From assembly GCF_033963835.1 (NCBI RefSeq), contig NZ_JAXBME010000021.1, positions 1-64,000 of the forward strand: DNA of 64,000 nucleotides, read 5' to 3'. This document shows positions 44,474-53,722 of this stretch, one piece after another. The position numbers and the translations under genes were made by a program. This DNA is from Cytobacillus sp. IB215665 (GTDB lineage: Bacteria; Bacillota; Bacilli; Bacillales; SM2101). Each line of letters starts with the position of its first letter. Positions within the stretch are counted from its first letter, which is position 1. The notes under the pieces are model-generated. The model saw only the letters and a list, made by a program, of their open reading frames with translations, ran no database searches and was not told where the DNA came from.

Positions 44474-44950
44474 ATGGAAATACAATTTAAGGACTATTAT
44501 TTTAATGATGTTTACCTCTCATTTGACAATCATCCATTTTCTTTATCTCCTAAGCATGTGTGGGTCATATGTAGGTTTTACAAACAATGGCTTGTAACAA
44601 ATCATGCTACACGAGGCCTAGAATTCCCCGGTGGTAATGTCGAAGAAGGAGAAACTCCAGAACAAGCAGCAATTCGTGAAGTGAAGGAGGAAACAGGTGG
44701 TAACATTATTGATCTTCGGTATATAGGTCAATATATGGTGATGGGAAAAGAGAAGAGGATTATAAAAAATATCTATTTTGCAAGTATCAACTCAATTGAG
44801 GAACAACCAACATACTACGAAACAAAGGGGCCTGTTTTACTCGATCATCTGCCTGAAAATATTGCTTATAATGATTCTTATAGCTTTATTATGAAGGATG
44901 GGGTGCTACAAAATAGTCTTAACCGAATAAGAGAATTAATTAATGAATAA
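44474..44950 (+). CDS. ytkD: Nucleoside triphosphate pyrophosphohydrolase YtkD (Nudix)
   Basis: YtkD is a Nudix hydrolase known in B. subtilis to sanitise 8-oxo-dGTP and to cleave mRNA 5' ends. The 158-residue protein has the Nudix box GGNVEEGETPEQAAIREVKEETGG (about 55-78, all catalytic E residues present) and the same length as the B. subtilis protein. GGAGAGAG is 7 nt before ATG. Confidence 0.93.
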   Translation: MEIQFKDYYFNDVYLSFDNHPFSLSPKHVWVICRFYKQWLVTNHATRGLEFPGGNVEEGETPEQAAIREVKEETGGNIIDLRYIGQYMVMGKEKRIIKNIYFASINSIEEQPTYYETKGPVLLDHLPENIAYNDSYSFIMKDGVLQNSLNRIRELINE

Positions 44951-44955
44951 ACAAT

Positions 44956-45012
44956 AAGCTCGCAACAAGGTCTATATATCTTCAGGTCCTTGTGCGAGCT
45001 TTAATTGTTTTT
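44956..45012 (+). terminator. Terminator of ytkD
   Basis: AAGCTCGCA(A)CAAGG pairs with CCTTGTGCGAGCTT with one bulged A; TTAATTGTTTTT follows. Confidence 0.85.
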
Positions 45013-45063
45013 AGTTTTTGATTAGCAAGGCTGGTGTATCTTTCTTTTGCCCTATAGTTCCAT

Positions 45064-45870
45064 TTATACGTCTTTGATCAGTTTTCTTTCTAGGTATTCA
45101 ACGCCATGGTACATAATTGTAGCAAAAACTGCAATAATTAATAAACTGAGGAGAACGAGTGTGAAGTTAAATACTTGAAAACCATAAATAATCATGTACC
45201 CAAGTCCTTTACCAGATACTAAAAATTCCCCTACGATTACACCAACCCATGAAAGTCCTACATTGACTTTAAGTGTTGAAATGATCGTTGGAAATGAAGA
45301 AGGAAGTACTGCTTCGAAAAATGATTGTCTTTTGGAAGCTCCAAATGAGTGTAATACTTTTAAATAATTTGGATCTAACTCTTTAAAAGAGGTGTAAACA
45401 ACAATTGTTGTAATAATTACTGATATGATAGTTCCCATAGCGATAATGGACGTAAATCCAGGTCCTAAGGCAACGATTAATATAGGTCCTAGTGCAACCT
45501 TCGGCATCGCATTTAAAATAACAAGGTAAGGGTCTAATATGTTGGAAAGGCGTGGTGACCACCATAAAAGTGCAGCCAGGATGGTTCCTAATAAGGTGCC
45601 TAAAATAAAGCCAAGCACGGTTTCAAATAATGTGACACCTATATGAACAAATATTGAGCCATCTGCTACTTTTTCAATTAATAATTTTGTGATTTTTGAA
45701 GGAGAACTGAATAATAGTGGATCTATCAACTTAAAGTAGCTAGCTATTTCCCAACTTGAAAAAAATACAATAAAAATGAGCAGTTGATAAATTCTTACTA
45801 CGCGTTTTTCTTTTTTTAGCTGATACAAGTATTGGGCATGAAGGTCGCTATATTTTGTTTGAGGTGTCAA
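45064..45870 (-). CDS. ytlD: ABC transporter permease, NitT/TauT type (YtlD)
   Basis: A 268-residue permease with six TM helices and the EAA loop [23 protein letters not shown] (about 190). It forms the channel of the YtlACD importer. The frame is open to 45951 inside ytlC, but TTG 45870 has GGAGTTGGA 5 nt upstream, giving a 23-bp overlap with ytlC. Confidence 0.9.
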   Translation of the reverse strand: MTPQTKYSDLHAQYLYQLKKEKRVVRIYQLLIFIVFFSSWEIASYFKLIDPLLFSSPSKITKLLIEKVADGSIFVHIGVTLFETVLGFILGTLLGTILAALLWWSPRLSNILDPYLVILNAMPKVALGPILIVALGPGFTSIIAMGTIISVIITTIVVYTSFKELDPNYLKVLHSFGASKRQSFFEAVLPSSFPTIISTLKVNVGLSWVGVIVGEFLVSGKGLGYMIIYGFQVFNFTLVLLSLLIIAVFATIMYHGVEYLERKLIKDV

Positions 45871-46627
45871 ATTTATCCAACTCCTTCCAGACCTTCTGGA
45901 AAAGGTCAGCATATATGGGGTGTTGCCTAGCATTAAATGGAGGTAGTTCACTTAATGTGTTTGGAATAACGAATGTTTCGGATATTCTACCTGGATTTGC
46001 ATCCAGTAATATAATGCGGTCGCTCATTGCAATTGCTTCTCCAATATCATGTGTTACAAGTAGTGTAGTTTTGTTGTATTCCTTTAAAGTGTTTGATACG
46101 AGATCTTCTAATTTAAGTTTCGTTTGAAAGTCAAGTGCAGAAAAAGGTTCATCCAGTAAAAAAATTTGTGGATCTGTTACTAATGTTCTCACTAGCGCTG
46201 CTCTTTGACGCATCCCTCCAGAGAGTTGTCTTGGGTACAGATTTTCGGTTCCCTCTAACCCGATTTCTTGTAATAGCTGAATAGCTTTCTCTTTTGTTCT
46301 ATCACATAATTTATGATTGAGTTTTAATCCTAATAAAATATTTTCTTCAATCGTTCTCCAAGGAAATAAATAATCTTGCTGAAGCATGTAGCCGACAGTG
46401 TGAGTTGATGCTGTCACTTTGGTGTCTTTTAAAAGAACATCACCTTTAGTGGGCTGTAAAAGTCCAGCAATAATGGAAAGTAGCGTTGTCTTCCCACAGC
46501 CACTTGGTCCAATAAATGAAATAAATTCTCCTTCTTTAATTGCTAGGTTAATATTCTCGAGTGCGGTAGTTGCTGATGATTTAGAAAAATATGTGTGATG
46601 TATATTGTTTATTAATAAAAAACTCAT
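45848..46627 (-). CDS. ytlC: ABC transporter ATPase, NitT/TauT type (YtlC)
   Basis: A 259-residue ABC ATPase: Walker [11 protein letters not shown]-loop [10 protein letters not shown], signature [11 protein letters not shown], Walker [12 protein letters not shown] and [11 protein letters not shown] switch. It energises the YtlD permease. Gap to ytlA is 13 bp. Confidence 0.93.
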   Translation of the reverse strand: MSFLLINNIHHTYFSKSSATTALENINLAIKEGEFISFIGPSGCGKTTLLSIIAGLLQPTKGDVLLKDTKVTASTHTVGYMLQQDYLFPWRTIEENILLGLKLNHKLCDRTKEKAIQLLQEIGLEGTENLYPRQLSGGMRQRAALVRTLVTDPQIFLLDEPFSALDFQTKLKLEDLVSNTLKEYNKTTLLVTHDIGEAIAMSDRIILLDANPGRISETFVIPNTLSELPPFNARQHPIYADLFQKVWKELDKFDTSNKI

Positions 46628-46640
46628 GAATCATCACCTC

Positions 46641-47633
46641 TTATTTGGACATCACCTTTTCAGCAATATCAGTGTTGACTAATGTTTCATGATCTACTCG
46701 TAAAGGTAGTTCGCCAGCTTCATCCATTATGTCTTGAAGGTTATTCCATTCAGTTGCATCCAAGATTGGATTGGTAGCATATGAGCCTTGACTTTTGTAT
46801 CGATCAACTACTGTTTCAATTAATTCTATTGATGTATCCTCAAAAAAGGTATGAATTGATTGTGCAATTTCTGCTGCATCATGAGAGTCAACCCATTGTT
46901 GTGCTTGATATATCGCTCGAGTAAACTTTTCTATTGCTTCACTATTTTCTTCCATAAAGCTGCTTTTTGCCATAAAGGTAGTATATGGAACATATCCAGA
47001 CTCCTTGCCAAATGATGCAATAATATATCCTGTTCCTTCTTGTTCAAATATACTTGCTGTTGGTTCGAAAAGCTGCACATAATCTCCTGTTCCAGCTGCA
47101 AATGCGCTTGCAATATTAGCAAATTCAATATTTTGAATTAAATCTAAATCTTTGTGTGGATCAATACCCTGATTCTTTAATACGAACTCTCCAACCATTT
47201 GCGGCATACCACCTTTGCGTTGACCGAGGAAAGTACTTCCTTTCAGTTGGTCCCAGGAAAAATTATTGATGTTAGTGCGTGAAACTAAAAAAGTCCCATC
47301 GGTTTGAGTTAGTTGAGCAAAATTTATTACAGGATCATTAGCATCTTGAGCATGGACGTATATTGTCGTTTCTGAGCCAACTAATGCAATATCGGCACCG
47401 TCAGATAGCAAAGTTGTCATCGTTTTATCGCCACCCCATGTCGTTGTCAACTCTACTTCCAGCCCTTCCTTTTCAAAGAATCCTTCAGAAAATGCAACAT
47501 ACTGTGGGGCATAAAATATTGAATGGGTTACTTCAGCAACACGTAATTTTTGTATTTGTTGTTCATTACACCCAGACAATGGTATGAAGATTAGAAATGC
47601 TACAAGAAATATAAAGCTTATTTTTTTCTTCAT
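46641..47633 (-). CDS. ytlA: Substrate-binding lipoprotein, NMT1/THI5-like (YtlA)
   Basis: A 330-residue lipoprotein (lipobox LSGC, C22) of the SsuA/THI5 binding-protein fold: VTHSIFYAPQYVAFSEGFFEKEGLEVEL, then GADIALVGSETTIYVHAQ and GTFLVSR. Such proteins bind aliphatic sulfonates, taurine or thiamine pyrimidine precursors; the substrate is not decided here. No TPP or SAM riboswitch is visible upstream. It is first of the ytlACD unit, with AGGAGG before ATG. Confidence 0.88.
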   Translation of the reverse strand: MKKKISFIFLVAFLIFIPLSGCNEQQIQKLRVAEVTHSIFYAPQYVAFSEGFFEKEGLEVELTTTWGGDKTMTTLLSDGADIALVGSETTIYVHAQDANDPVINFAQLTQTDGTFLVSRTNINNFSWDQLKGSTFLGQRKGGMPQMVGEFVLKNQGIDPHKDLDLIQNIEFANIASAFAAGTGDYVQLFEPTASIFEQEGTGYIIASFGKESGYVPYTTFMAKSSFMEENSEAIEKFTRAIYQAQQWVDSHDAAEIAQSIHTFFEDTSIELIETVVDRYKSQGSYATNPILDATEWNNLQDIMDEAGELPLRVDHETLVNTDIAEKVMSK

Positions 47634-48024
47634 TGCCAGTTCCTCCTATATACTTTTCTAAGCTAAGATAGTTTATGAAGCACCATTCGAAAAGGTGAAC
47701 GCCTATGAATGTCACTTCAATACTTACACTGTTAGAATGTAGAGTAGTTGACATGTGAAAATAGTATGTAGAGAATTTAACATAGAAGCTCATAATAACT
47801 TTAGTTACTTATTTTGATTGTTTCCCCAGAGATTGTTGTTTTTCGACCTAAGAGATAAATTGTTCTACAACCATCCTTCTTGTTATCATCGTACATCTCA
47901 AAGTCAAACTAGCTGTTCAGGATTAGTAACAATCGTTGCTTAATTAATACATTGTGTTTATCACAGCATAAACAACATAAATACTTTTCCATGCTATATT
48001 CTGAAGTAGAAGGAGGGGATCAGC
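47634..48024. other. ytlA-ytmA divergent intergenic region
   Basis: No gene. The stretch 47818-47945 (ATTGTTGTTTTTCGACC, ACAACCATCC, GTAACAATCGTTGC) looks like a heavily decayed MITE-like copy. Promoter boxes are not certain. Confidence 0.5.
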
Positions 48025-48813
48025 TTGGAATGTAGAGATGGACATGTTATTGAAAGACAGCGGTTACCTTCGCCTAATCCAAATATCCTTTTATATGAAT
48101 TAACATATTTAAGTAACGGTTTGAAAGTGAAGGGATTATTAGCCGAACCGAAAAGAGTAGGTAAGCATGATGGTTTTTTATATTTAAGAGGCGGAATAAA
48201 AAATGTTGGTAAAGTTCGTGTTGGGCGCATCGTCCAATTTGCTTCAGAAGGTTTTGTAGTCATGGCGCCTTTTTATCGTGGAAATCAAGGCGGAGAAGGT
48301 AATGAAGACTTTGCTGGTAATGATAGGCATGATGCCGTTGCAAGTTACCGAGTACTAGAACAGCTTGATAGCGTTTTTGAAGATAGGATTCATGTATTTG
48401 GTTTTTCACGTGGAGGTGTCATGGCACTTTTCACAGGGATTATAGAACACAATGTAAAATCAGTTGTAACTTGGGGTGGTGTTTCTGATATGACACTTAC
48501 ATATAACGAAAGAATTGATCTACGACGTATGCTGAAAAGAGTTATTGGAGGAACACCTAATAAGTATCCAGATAGATACAAAATACGTACACCTCTCTAT
48601 ACGCTAGAACAATTACATGCACCTATTTTAATTATCCATGGTAAAAACGATAGCAATGTGACCATACAACATGCATATAGACTTGAAAATAGACTGAAAG
48701 AGCTTAATAAAAGCGTAACTACATGGTATTTTGACGAATATACCCATTACTTTCCTCCTGCTGAAAATAGAAAAATTGTAAAAAGACTTACTGAGTGGAT
48801 GAAAAATCAATAA
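48025..48813 (+). CDS. ytmA: Alpha/beta hydrolase YtmA (prolyl oligopeptidase-like)
   Basis: A 262-residue cytoplasmic hydrolase: nucleophile elbow GFSRGG (about S136), acid in IIHGKNDSNV (about D214) and histidine in DEYTHYFPP. The DPP-IV/POP-type S9 fold lacks a beta-propeller. Substrate unknown. TTG start with AGGAGGGG upstream; ytmB follows. Confidence 0.88.
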   Translation: MECRDGHVIERQRLPSPNPNILLYELTYLSNGLKVKGLLAEPKRVGKHDGFLYLRGGIKNVGKVRVGRIVQFASEGFVVMAPFYRGNQGGEGNEDFAGNDRHDAVASYRVLEQLDSVFEDRIHVFGFSRGGVMALFTGIIEHNVKSVVTWGGVSDMTLTYNERIDLRRMLKRVIGGTPNKYPDRYKIRTPLYTLEQLHAPILIIHGKNDSNVTIQHAYRLENRLKELNKSVTTWYFDEYTHYFPPAENRKIVKRLTEWMKNQ

Positions 48814-48866
48814 GCACCATGATAAAATAGTCATAAAAGGATAACTATGTTAAAGGAGCGTTTAAA

Positions 48867-49109
48867 ATGGGTATGCCTCTTGAATTAAATACAATGATTG
48901 TTACGAAGGGAAAAGAAAAAAGGTTAGGAGAAAATATTTTCACTCTAGAAAAAACAGGTTACCGTCTATATCCACTCGACATCCCATTAGAGGTAAAAAG
49001 AACTATAGGGGGAGATATAAGTGGAGAAGGGGTAATTGATAAGGTTGAATTAGAAAATAATAAAACTGTGATCACTTACCGGCTGATTTCTTTACATTCA
49101 ACAAACTAA
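48867..49109 (+). CDS. ytmB: DUF2584 family protein YtmB
   Basis: An 80-residue soluble beta-rich protein (MGMPLELNTMIVTKGKEKRL, YRLYPLDIPLEVKR, GDISGEGVIDKVEL). The pattern and location between ytmA and pckA match B. subtilis YtmB. Function unknown. AAAGGAGCG precedes ATG. Confidence 0.9.
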   Translation: MGMPLELNTMIVTKGKEKRLGENIFTLEKTGYRLYPLDIPLEVKRTIGGDISGEGVIDKVELENNKTVITYRLISLHSTN

Positions 49110-49182
49110 GGGATTGGGATACTTTATCCGGCAAAATCAATGCTTTTTTACATTTTGAGGCTGTTGTACAACATTTAACAGT

Positions 49183-49337
49183 AAGGCTCTTTTCGTAAAC
49201 GATGTAGTTGTTTTTACTAATAATGTGATAATGCTGAGTTTTATGAGAGCTTGATATGTAAAAGTAGAAAAGATGCCTGTAAACGTGTATCTTAGAACTA
49301 AGGCAACAATCAATCTGAAAAACAGCCTTTTATAAAG
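49183..49337 (+). repeat. MITE-like element, copy 9 (complete)
   Basis: Ends: TAAGGCTCTTTTCGTAAACG and AATCTGAAAAACAGCCTTTTATA. The interior TGAGTTTTATGAGAGCTTGATATGTAAAAGTAGAAAAGATGCC is nearly repeated in copy 12 at 62590-62640. About 155 bp. Confidence 0.88.
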
Positions 49338-49430
49338 AAAAGAAGAATAAGAAATTAGTGTTGATTACTTTGTTCGCATACAGCAATCCTAGACGAATGA
49401 TTACAATAATACTAACCTTAGTAAAGAGTA

Positions 49431-49471
49431 AAAGGGTCAGACCCATTTTTATTAATGGGGTCAGACCCTTT
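49431..49471. terminator. Bidirectional terminator (pckA / ytmB)
   Basis: AAAGGGTCAGACCCAT pairs with ATGGGGTCAGACCCTTT. Each arm is itself self-complementary (GGGTC/GACCC), and T-runs or AT tails lie on both sides. Confidence 0.85.
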
Positions 49472-49530
49472 GTTGTTATTATTATTCTAAGTATCATGCA
49501 TGATGAAAGTGTATATAGAGTAGTAAGTAA

Positions 49531-51126
49531 TTAGTTAGCTATTAATGAAGGTCCACCTAATTGTTCTATCTTCTCATCAATATTACTAAACTTTTTAAAG
49601 TTCTCTTGGAATTTTGCTGCTAGTTCAGTTGCTTTATCAACGTATTCTTGTTGATTTGCCCATGTTTTTATTGGCTGTAGTACATCATCAGGTACACCGG
49701 GAACATGTAATGGTATTTCTAAACCAAATATACCTTCTTTTATTGTTTCAACATTGGTTAATTCTCCTTCTAAAGCAGAACGTACCATTGAACGAGTAAA
49801 TTCAAGTTTCATTCGGTTACCTACACCATATTCTCCACCAGTCCAGCCTGTATTCACAAGGTATACTTGAGCACCATGTTCATCAATCTTATCACCTAAC
49901 ATTTTTGCATAACGTGTAGCTGGCAATGGTAAGAATGGTGAACCAAAGCAAGTTGAAAATGTAGCTTGTGGAGAAGTGATTCCTCGCTCTGTTCCAGCAA
50001 GCTTACTCGTATACCCACTTAGAAAATGGTACATTGCTTGTTCCTTCGATAGTTTACTAATAGGAGGTAAAACACCGAAAGCATCAGCTGTTAAAAAAAT
50101 GATCGTATTAGGGTGACTTGCAATGCTAGGAAAAATGATATTATCGATTGCTTGTATAGGGTAAGCAGCTCGAGTGTTTTCTGTTAGAGAAGAATTGTCA
50201 TAATCAGGGTTTCTTGAGCAATCATCAACGATGACATTTTCTAGTACTGAACCGAATCGAATCGCATCGTAAATCTGTGGTTCCTTCTCTCGGGATAAGT
50301 TTATACACTTGGCGTAACAGCCACCCTCTATATTAAACACTCCATTTGCTGACCATCCATGTTCATCGTCCCCTATTAACCGTCTGTTCGCATCAGCTGA
50401 AAGGGTTGTTTTTCCCGTTCCTGATAACCCGAAGAATAAAGCGACATCTCCTTCTTGACCAATATTGGCTGAACAATGCATGGATAAAATCTCTTTTTCA
50501 GGGAGAAGGTAGTTCATGACAGAAAATATTGATTTTTTCATCTCACCTGCATACTCTGTTCCACCTATAAGCACTGTGCGTTTTTCAAATGAAATAATAA
50601 TAAATGTTTCCGATCTTGTTCCATCAATTGCAGGGTCTGCTTTGAAATTTGGCGCAGAAATGACAGTGAAGTCAGCGGTATGCGATTGTAATTCCTCCTC
50701 AGTAGGACGAATAAATAGCTGATGTGCAAATAAATTGTGCCATGCATATTCATTAATCACTTGAATAGGAAGTTGATATTTTTTATCAGCACCTGCGAAC
50801 CCATTAAATACATAAATTTCATCTTTGTTAGCTAAATAATCGAGTACTTTATTATAGAGATTGTCAAATGATTCCTGTGAAATAGGCTGATTTACTGTTC
50901 CCCAATCTATTTTACCTCTTGTAGATGGCTCATCTACAATATATTTATCTTTTGGTGATCGTCCAGTATATTTTCCTGTTGTAGATAGTATGGCACCTGA
51001 AGAAGTTAAAGTGCCTTCTTTTCTATTTAACACACTTTCAACGAGAGTAGGGACGGATAAATTGTGTAATGTATTTTTACGAGCTAGTAAACTTGATAAT
51101 TCGCATGATACACTAACAGAATTCAT
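49531..51126 (-). CDS. pckA: Phosphoenolpyruvate carboxykinase (ATP) PckA
   Basis: PckA makes phosphoenolpyruvate from oxaloacetate in gluconeogenesis. The 531-residue protein has [14 protein letters not shown] (P-loop), IGDDEHGW (metal/kinase-2), [12 protein letters not shown] and the C-terminal [18 protein letters not shown] 51126 follows AAGGAAGG by 8 nt; the frame's TTG 51132 is less likely. Order pckA-metK-asnB as in B. subtilis. With glg upstream it links gluconeogenesis to storage. Confidence 0.97.
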   Translation of the reverse strand: MNSVSVSCELSSLLARKNTLHNLSVPTLVESVLNRKEGTLTSSGAILSTTGKYTGRSPKDKYIVDEPSTRGKIDWGTVNQPISQESFDNLYNKVLDYLANKDEIYVFNGFAGADKKYQLPIQVINEYAWHNLFAHQLFIRPTEEELQSHTADFTVISAPNFKADPAIDGTRSETFIIISFEKRTVLIGGTEYAGEMKKSIFSVMNYLLPEKEILSMHCSANIGQEGDVALFFGLSGTGKTTLSADANRRLIGDDEHGWSANGVFNIEGGCYAKCINLSREKEPQIYDAIRFGSVLENVIVDDCSRNPDYDNSSLTENTRAAYPIQAIDNIIFPSIASHPNTIIFLTADAFGVLPPISKLSKEQAMYHFLSGYTSKLAGTERGITSPQATFSTCFGSPFLPLPATRYAKMLGDKIDEHGAQVYLVNTGWTGGEYGVGNRMKLEFTRSMVRSALEGELTNVETIKEGIFGLEIPLHVPGVPDDVLQPIKTWANQQEYVDKATELAAKFQENFKKFSNIDEKIEQLGGPSLIAN

Positions 51127-51312
51127 GATCAAAACCTTCCTTTACGTTTTAATAATGTCGTTAACAATTCATAACTTAAAAATAGTATAACACATTAACT
51201 CAAATAGTCTATACTATTTATAATTATTTTATACTGGATTCAACATAATCGTACCATTCTTTGTAAAAGATACATAACGATAATTTAATGAACAATTCAG
51301 CTCTTAACTATG

Positions 51313-51342
51313 TTGACATGATACTGTTTACTACGTTAATAT
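51313..51342 (+). promoter_or_regulatory. Probable sigma-A promoter of metK
   Basis: TTGACA (51313-51318), 18 bp, TAATAT (51337-51342), ending about 16 bp before the SAM riboswitch. The spacer is one base longer than optimum. Confidence 0.65.
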
Positions 51343-51357
51343 ATTGTGTTGAACGGA

Positions 51358-51512
51358 TACTCTCTTATCCCGAGCTGGTGGAGGGACAGGCCCTATGAAG
51401 CCCAGCAACCATCACTATATTTTCAGATTATGAGAAAATAATCTGCTTTGTTCTTAATTGTGATAAGGTGCTAACCTGGTGCAAGGCACTTGTCTTGAAC
51501 GATAAGAGTGAA
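51358..51512 (+). promoter_or_regulatory. SAM-I (S-box) riboswitch
   Basis: The P1 strands CTCTTATC (51362-51369) and GATAAGAG (51501-51508) enclose the conserved core CCGAGCTGGTGGAGGGACAG-GCCCTATGAAGCC-CAGCAACC, the AAGGTGCTAACCTGGTGCAAGG segment and GAACGATAAGAG. This is the classic S-box with kink-turn. SAM binding favours the terminator at 51533, shutting off SAM synthetase. Confidence 0.97.
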
Positions 51513-51532
51513 AGGCGTGAATCGAGTATGTC

Positions 51533-51571
51533 AAACCTTTCCTCATGATTTGTAGGAGAGGTTTTATTTAT
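51533..51571 (+). terminator. Riboswitch-controlled terminator
   Basis: AAACCTTTCCT/AGGAGAGGTTT with a 10-nt loop and TTATTTATTT lies 20 bp after the S-box and 100 bp before metK. Confidence 0.85.
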
Positions 51572-51672
51572 TTCCAGTAAAAAGTTTGAAATTTTGGAAA
51601 GTAATATGGGAATGAGTTCCGTTTCAAAATATAACTATATGAAGTAGTTTGCTTCATAAAGGAGGAAAAGCT

Positions 51673-52881
51673 ATGACAAAAAAACGTCACTTATTTACTT
51701 CTGAATCTGTAACTGAAGGTCACCCTGATAAAATTTGTGACCAAATATCAGATTCCATTCTTGATGCTATCTTAACAAATGACCCTAACGCTCGTGTTGC
51801 ATGCGAAACGACCGTGACAACAGGGATGGCCTTGGTTGCTGGGGAAATTACTACATCGACGTATGTTGATATTCCTAAGATCGTACGTGAAACTGTACGG
51901 ACCATCGGCTACACACGTGCAAAATATGGTTTTGATTCAGAAACCTGTGCGGTATTAACATCTATTGATGAGCAATCGCCTGACATTGCAATGGGTGTCG
52001 ATCAAGCACTTGAAGCTCGTGAAGGGTCAATGACAGATGAAGAGATAGATGCAATTGGAGCTGGTGACCAGGGCTTAATGTTCGGATATGCTTGTAATGA
52101 AACAAAAGAATTAATGCCGTTACCAATCTCATTAGCTCATAAATTGGCACAACGCTTAACAAAGGTAAGAAAAGAAGAAATTCTTCCATATTTACGACCA
52201 GATGGTAAGACCCAAGTAACTGTTGAGTATGATGAAAATAATAAACCAGTTCGCATAGATACGATTGTAATTTCTACTCAACATCACCCAGAGATCACAT
52301 TAGAACAAATTCAACGAAACATTAAGGAGCATGTTATAAGCCATGTTGTTCCTAAAGAATTGATTGATGCTGATACAAAATACTTTATAAATCCGACAGG
52401 TCGATTTGTAATAGGTGGTCCACAAGGAGACGCCGGATTAACAGGGCGCAAAATAATTGTTGATACGTATGGAGGATATGCCCGTCACGGAGGGGGAGCA
52501 TTCTCTGGTAAGGATCCTACAAAAGTTGATCGATCAGCTGCATATGCTGCACGTTATGTTGCAAAGAATTTGGTGGCAGCTGGCTTAGCTGATAAGTTGG
52601 AAGTTCAGTTAGCATATGCAATCGGGGTCGCACAGCCTGTATCCATTTCAGTAAATACATTCGAAACAGGTAAGGTTGCTGATGAAGTTTTAGTTGACCT
52701 CATTCGTAATAATTTTGACTTACGTCCAGCTGGGATTATAAATATGCTTGATTTACGACGTCCAATTTATAAGCAAACAGCAGCATATGGACATTTTGGA
52801 CGTACTGATGTTGATCTTACGTGGGAACGTACTGATAAAGCAGAAGTGTTAAAAGAACAAGCATTATCTCGAAGTAATTAA
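51673..52881 (+). CDS. metK: S-adenosylmethionine synthetase MetK
   Basis: MetK makes SAM from methionine and ATP. The 402-residue protein has [33 protein letters not shown], the P-loop-like [18 protein letters not shown] and [11 protein letters not shown] 51673 follows AAAGGAGG; the frame is open slightly further but ribosome binding favours this start. Controlled by the S-box upstream. luxS at 39606 recycles the product side of the methyl cycle. Confidence 0.98.
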   Translation: MTKKRHLFTSESVTEGHPDKICDQISDSILDAILTNDPNARVACETTVTTGMALVAGEITTSTYVDIPKIVRETVRTIGYTRAKYGFDSETCAVLTSIDEQSPDIAMGVDQALEAREGSMTDEEIDAIGAGDQGLMFGYACNETKELMPLPISLAHKLAQRLTKVRKEEILPYLRPDGKTQVTVEYDENNKPVRIDTIVISTQHHPEITLEQIQRNIKEHVISHVVPKELIDADTKYFINPTGRFVIGGPQGDAGLTGRKIIVDTYGGYARHGGGAFSGKDPTKVDRSAAYAARYVAKNLVAAGLADKLEVQLAYAIGVAQPVSISVNTFETGKVADEVLVDLIRNNFDLRPAGIINMLDLRRPIYKQTAAYGHFGRTDVDLTWERTDKAEVLKEQALSRSN

Positions 52882-52976
52882 TAAAGGTTGCTTTCGGATT
52901 GATTGTTGCTTTTCAGTATCATTATTGCTGCTCTACTTAAATGACAATAGCAACAAAATTAACAAAAGTACCTTAA
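52882..52976 (-). repeat. MITE-like element, copy 10 (short form)
   Basis: About 95 bp: AAAGGTTGCTTTCGGATTGATTGTTGC ... AATAGCAACAAAATTAACAAAAGTACCTTA. Both ends are present and the middle is deleted. It abuts the metK stop codon. Confidence 0.8.
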
Positions 52977-53001
52977 TAAATAACTACAAAGCAATAACTA
53001 A

Positions 53002-53047
53002 AGGGCAGACCTCACATACAACATATTCTGTATGTGAGGTCTGCCCT
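53002..53047. terminator. Strong bidirectional hairpin after metK
   Basis: A perfect 19-bp stem AGGGCAGACCTCACATACA with loop ACATATTC. No T-run on the plus strand (CACTATG); on the minus strand TTAGTTATTG. It belongs to the GGGnnAGACC hairpin family and separates the convergent metK and 53078 genes. Confidence 0.7.
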
Positions 53048-53077
53048 CACTATGAATGACAATATTTTTTATAGGTA

Positions 53078-53287
53078 TTAACTAAGATGGGCTCTTACTT
53101 CTGCTACATTAGGAAATATCGTTTTAACACTATCAGAAAAAGGACAGTAGTAAACGAATATCTCATAGCCATTAATATCAATTATTCGTTTGCCAAAAGG
53201 AAACAAAGACAAGTTCTGAATTTCAAGTTCTAGGTTAGGAAAATTTACGTTAATGAATTTTAGTACCTCATGTTCACGATAGTCCAC
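53078..53287 (-). CDS. Hypothetical 69-residue protein
   Basis: A small protein (MDYREHEVLKFINVNFPNLE, FPFGKRIIDINGYEIFVYYCPFSDSVKTIFP). I do not recognise the family. GTG start with AGGAGGG 6 nt upstream makes translation credible. It sits alone between metK and asnB. Confidence 0.65.
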   Translation of the reverse strand: MDYREHEVLKFINVNFPNLELEIQNLSLFPFGKRIIDINGYEIFVYYCPFSDSVKTIFPNVAEVRAHLS

Positions 53288-53722
53288 AAGTAACCCTCCT
53301 GATTTTTCAGAATTTTAAAAACTATTTCTCTACTCTAATTAAAATTTCCTTTATAAATGAAAGAAAATAATTAATATTAAGCGAAATGTAGGAGCGATTA
53401 TTTTTGCAGAAGGCTATTTTCGCATTGAAGGCTATTTTTCAATTTAAGAAATAAATACTTATACATTTAGTGTCCGTGGCATCATTTCTTCTGTACAACG
53501 ATGACTAACGTATAAAACCACTTTTTATGGTATTAATTTGGTAACAATAGCAACAGAGTTTACAAAAAGACTTTTAGTAAAAATAGCAACAAAGTTTACG
53601 AAAAGGACCTTTCTGATTAAATTAAAAGGAAAATTGTGTATACTACTAACACTCTCAATTCACTAGCCAAATATGATATAATTCTTAAATATATAAATAC
53701 GAATTAGTAGGTGACTTACATA
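53288..53722. other. Intergenic region upstream of asnB
   Basis: No gene; it contains MITE-like copy 11 (53410-53612). The asnB promoter must lie in 53613-53710, which has TTCACTAGCC...TATGATATAAT; TATAAT at 53676-53681 is a plausible -10 without a clear -35. Confidence 0.55.
53410..53612 (-). repeat. MITE-like element, copy 11 (with duplicated ends)
   Basis: Left end AGAAGGCTATTTTCGCATTGAAGGCTATTTTTC shows the terminal motif twice; the right end also appears twice, AATAGCAACAGAGTTTACAAAAAGACTTTT and AATAGCAACAAAGTTTACGAAAAGGACCTTT. The doubled borders suggest one copy inserted in another. Confidence 0.8.

Larger units (their letters stand above)
49110..49530. other. ytmB-pckA convergent intergenic region
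   Basis: No gene; a MITE-like element (49183-49337) and the pckA terminator (49431-49471). Confidence 0.7.

Noticed and set aside
44337-44597. 86-codon plus-strand reading frame overlapping the ytkD start
   Set aside because: It is out of frame with ytkD, lacks a ribosome binding site and begins in the promoter region.
47634-48024. TPP riboswitch upstream of the THI5-like binding protein
   Set aside because: No CTGAGA or ACCTGATCTGG-type core is visible on the minus strand.
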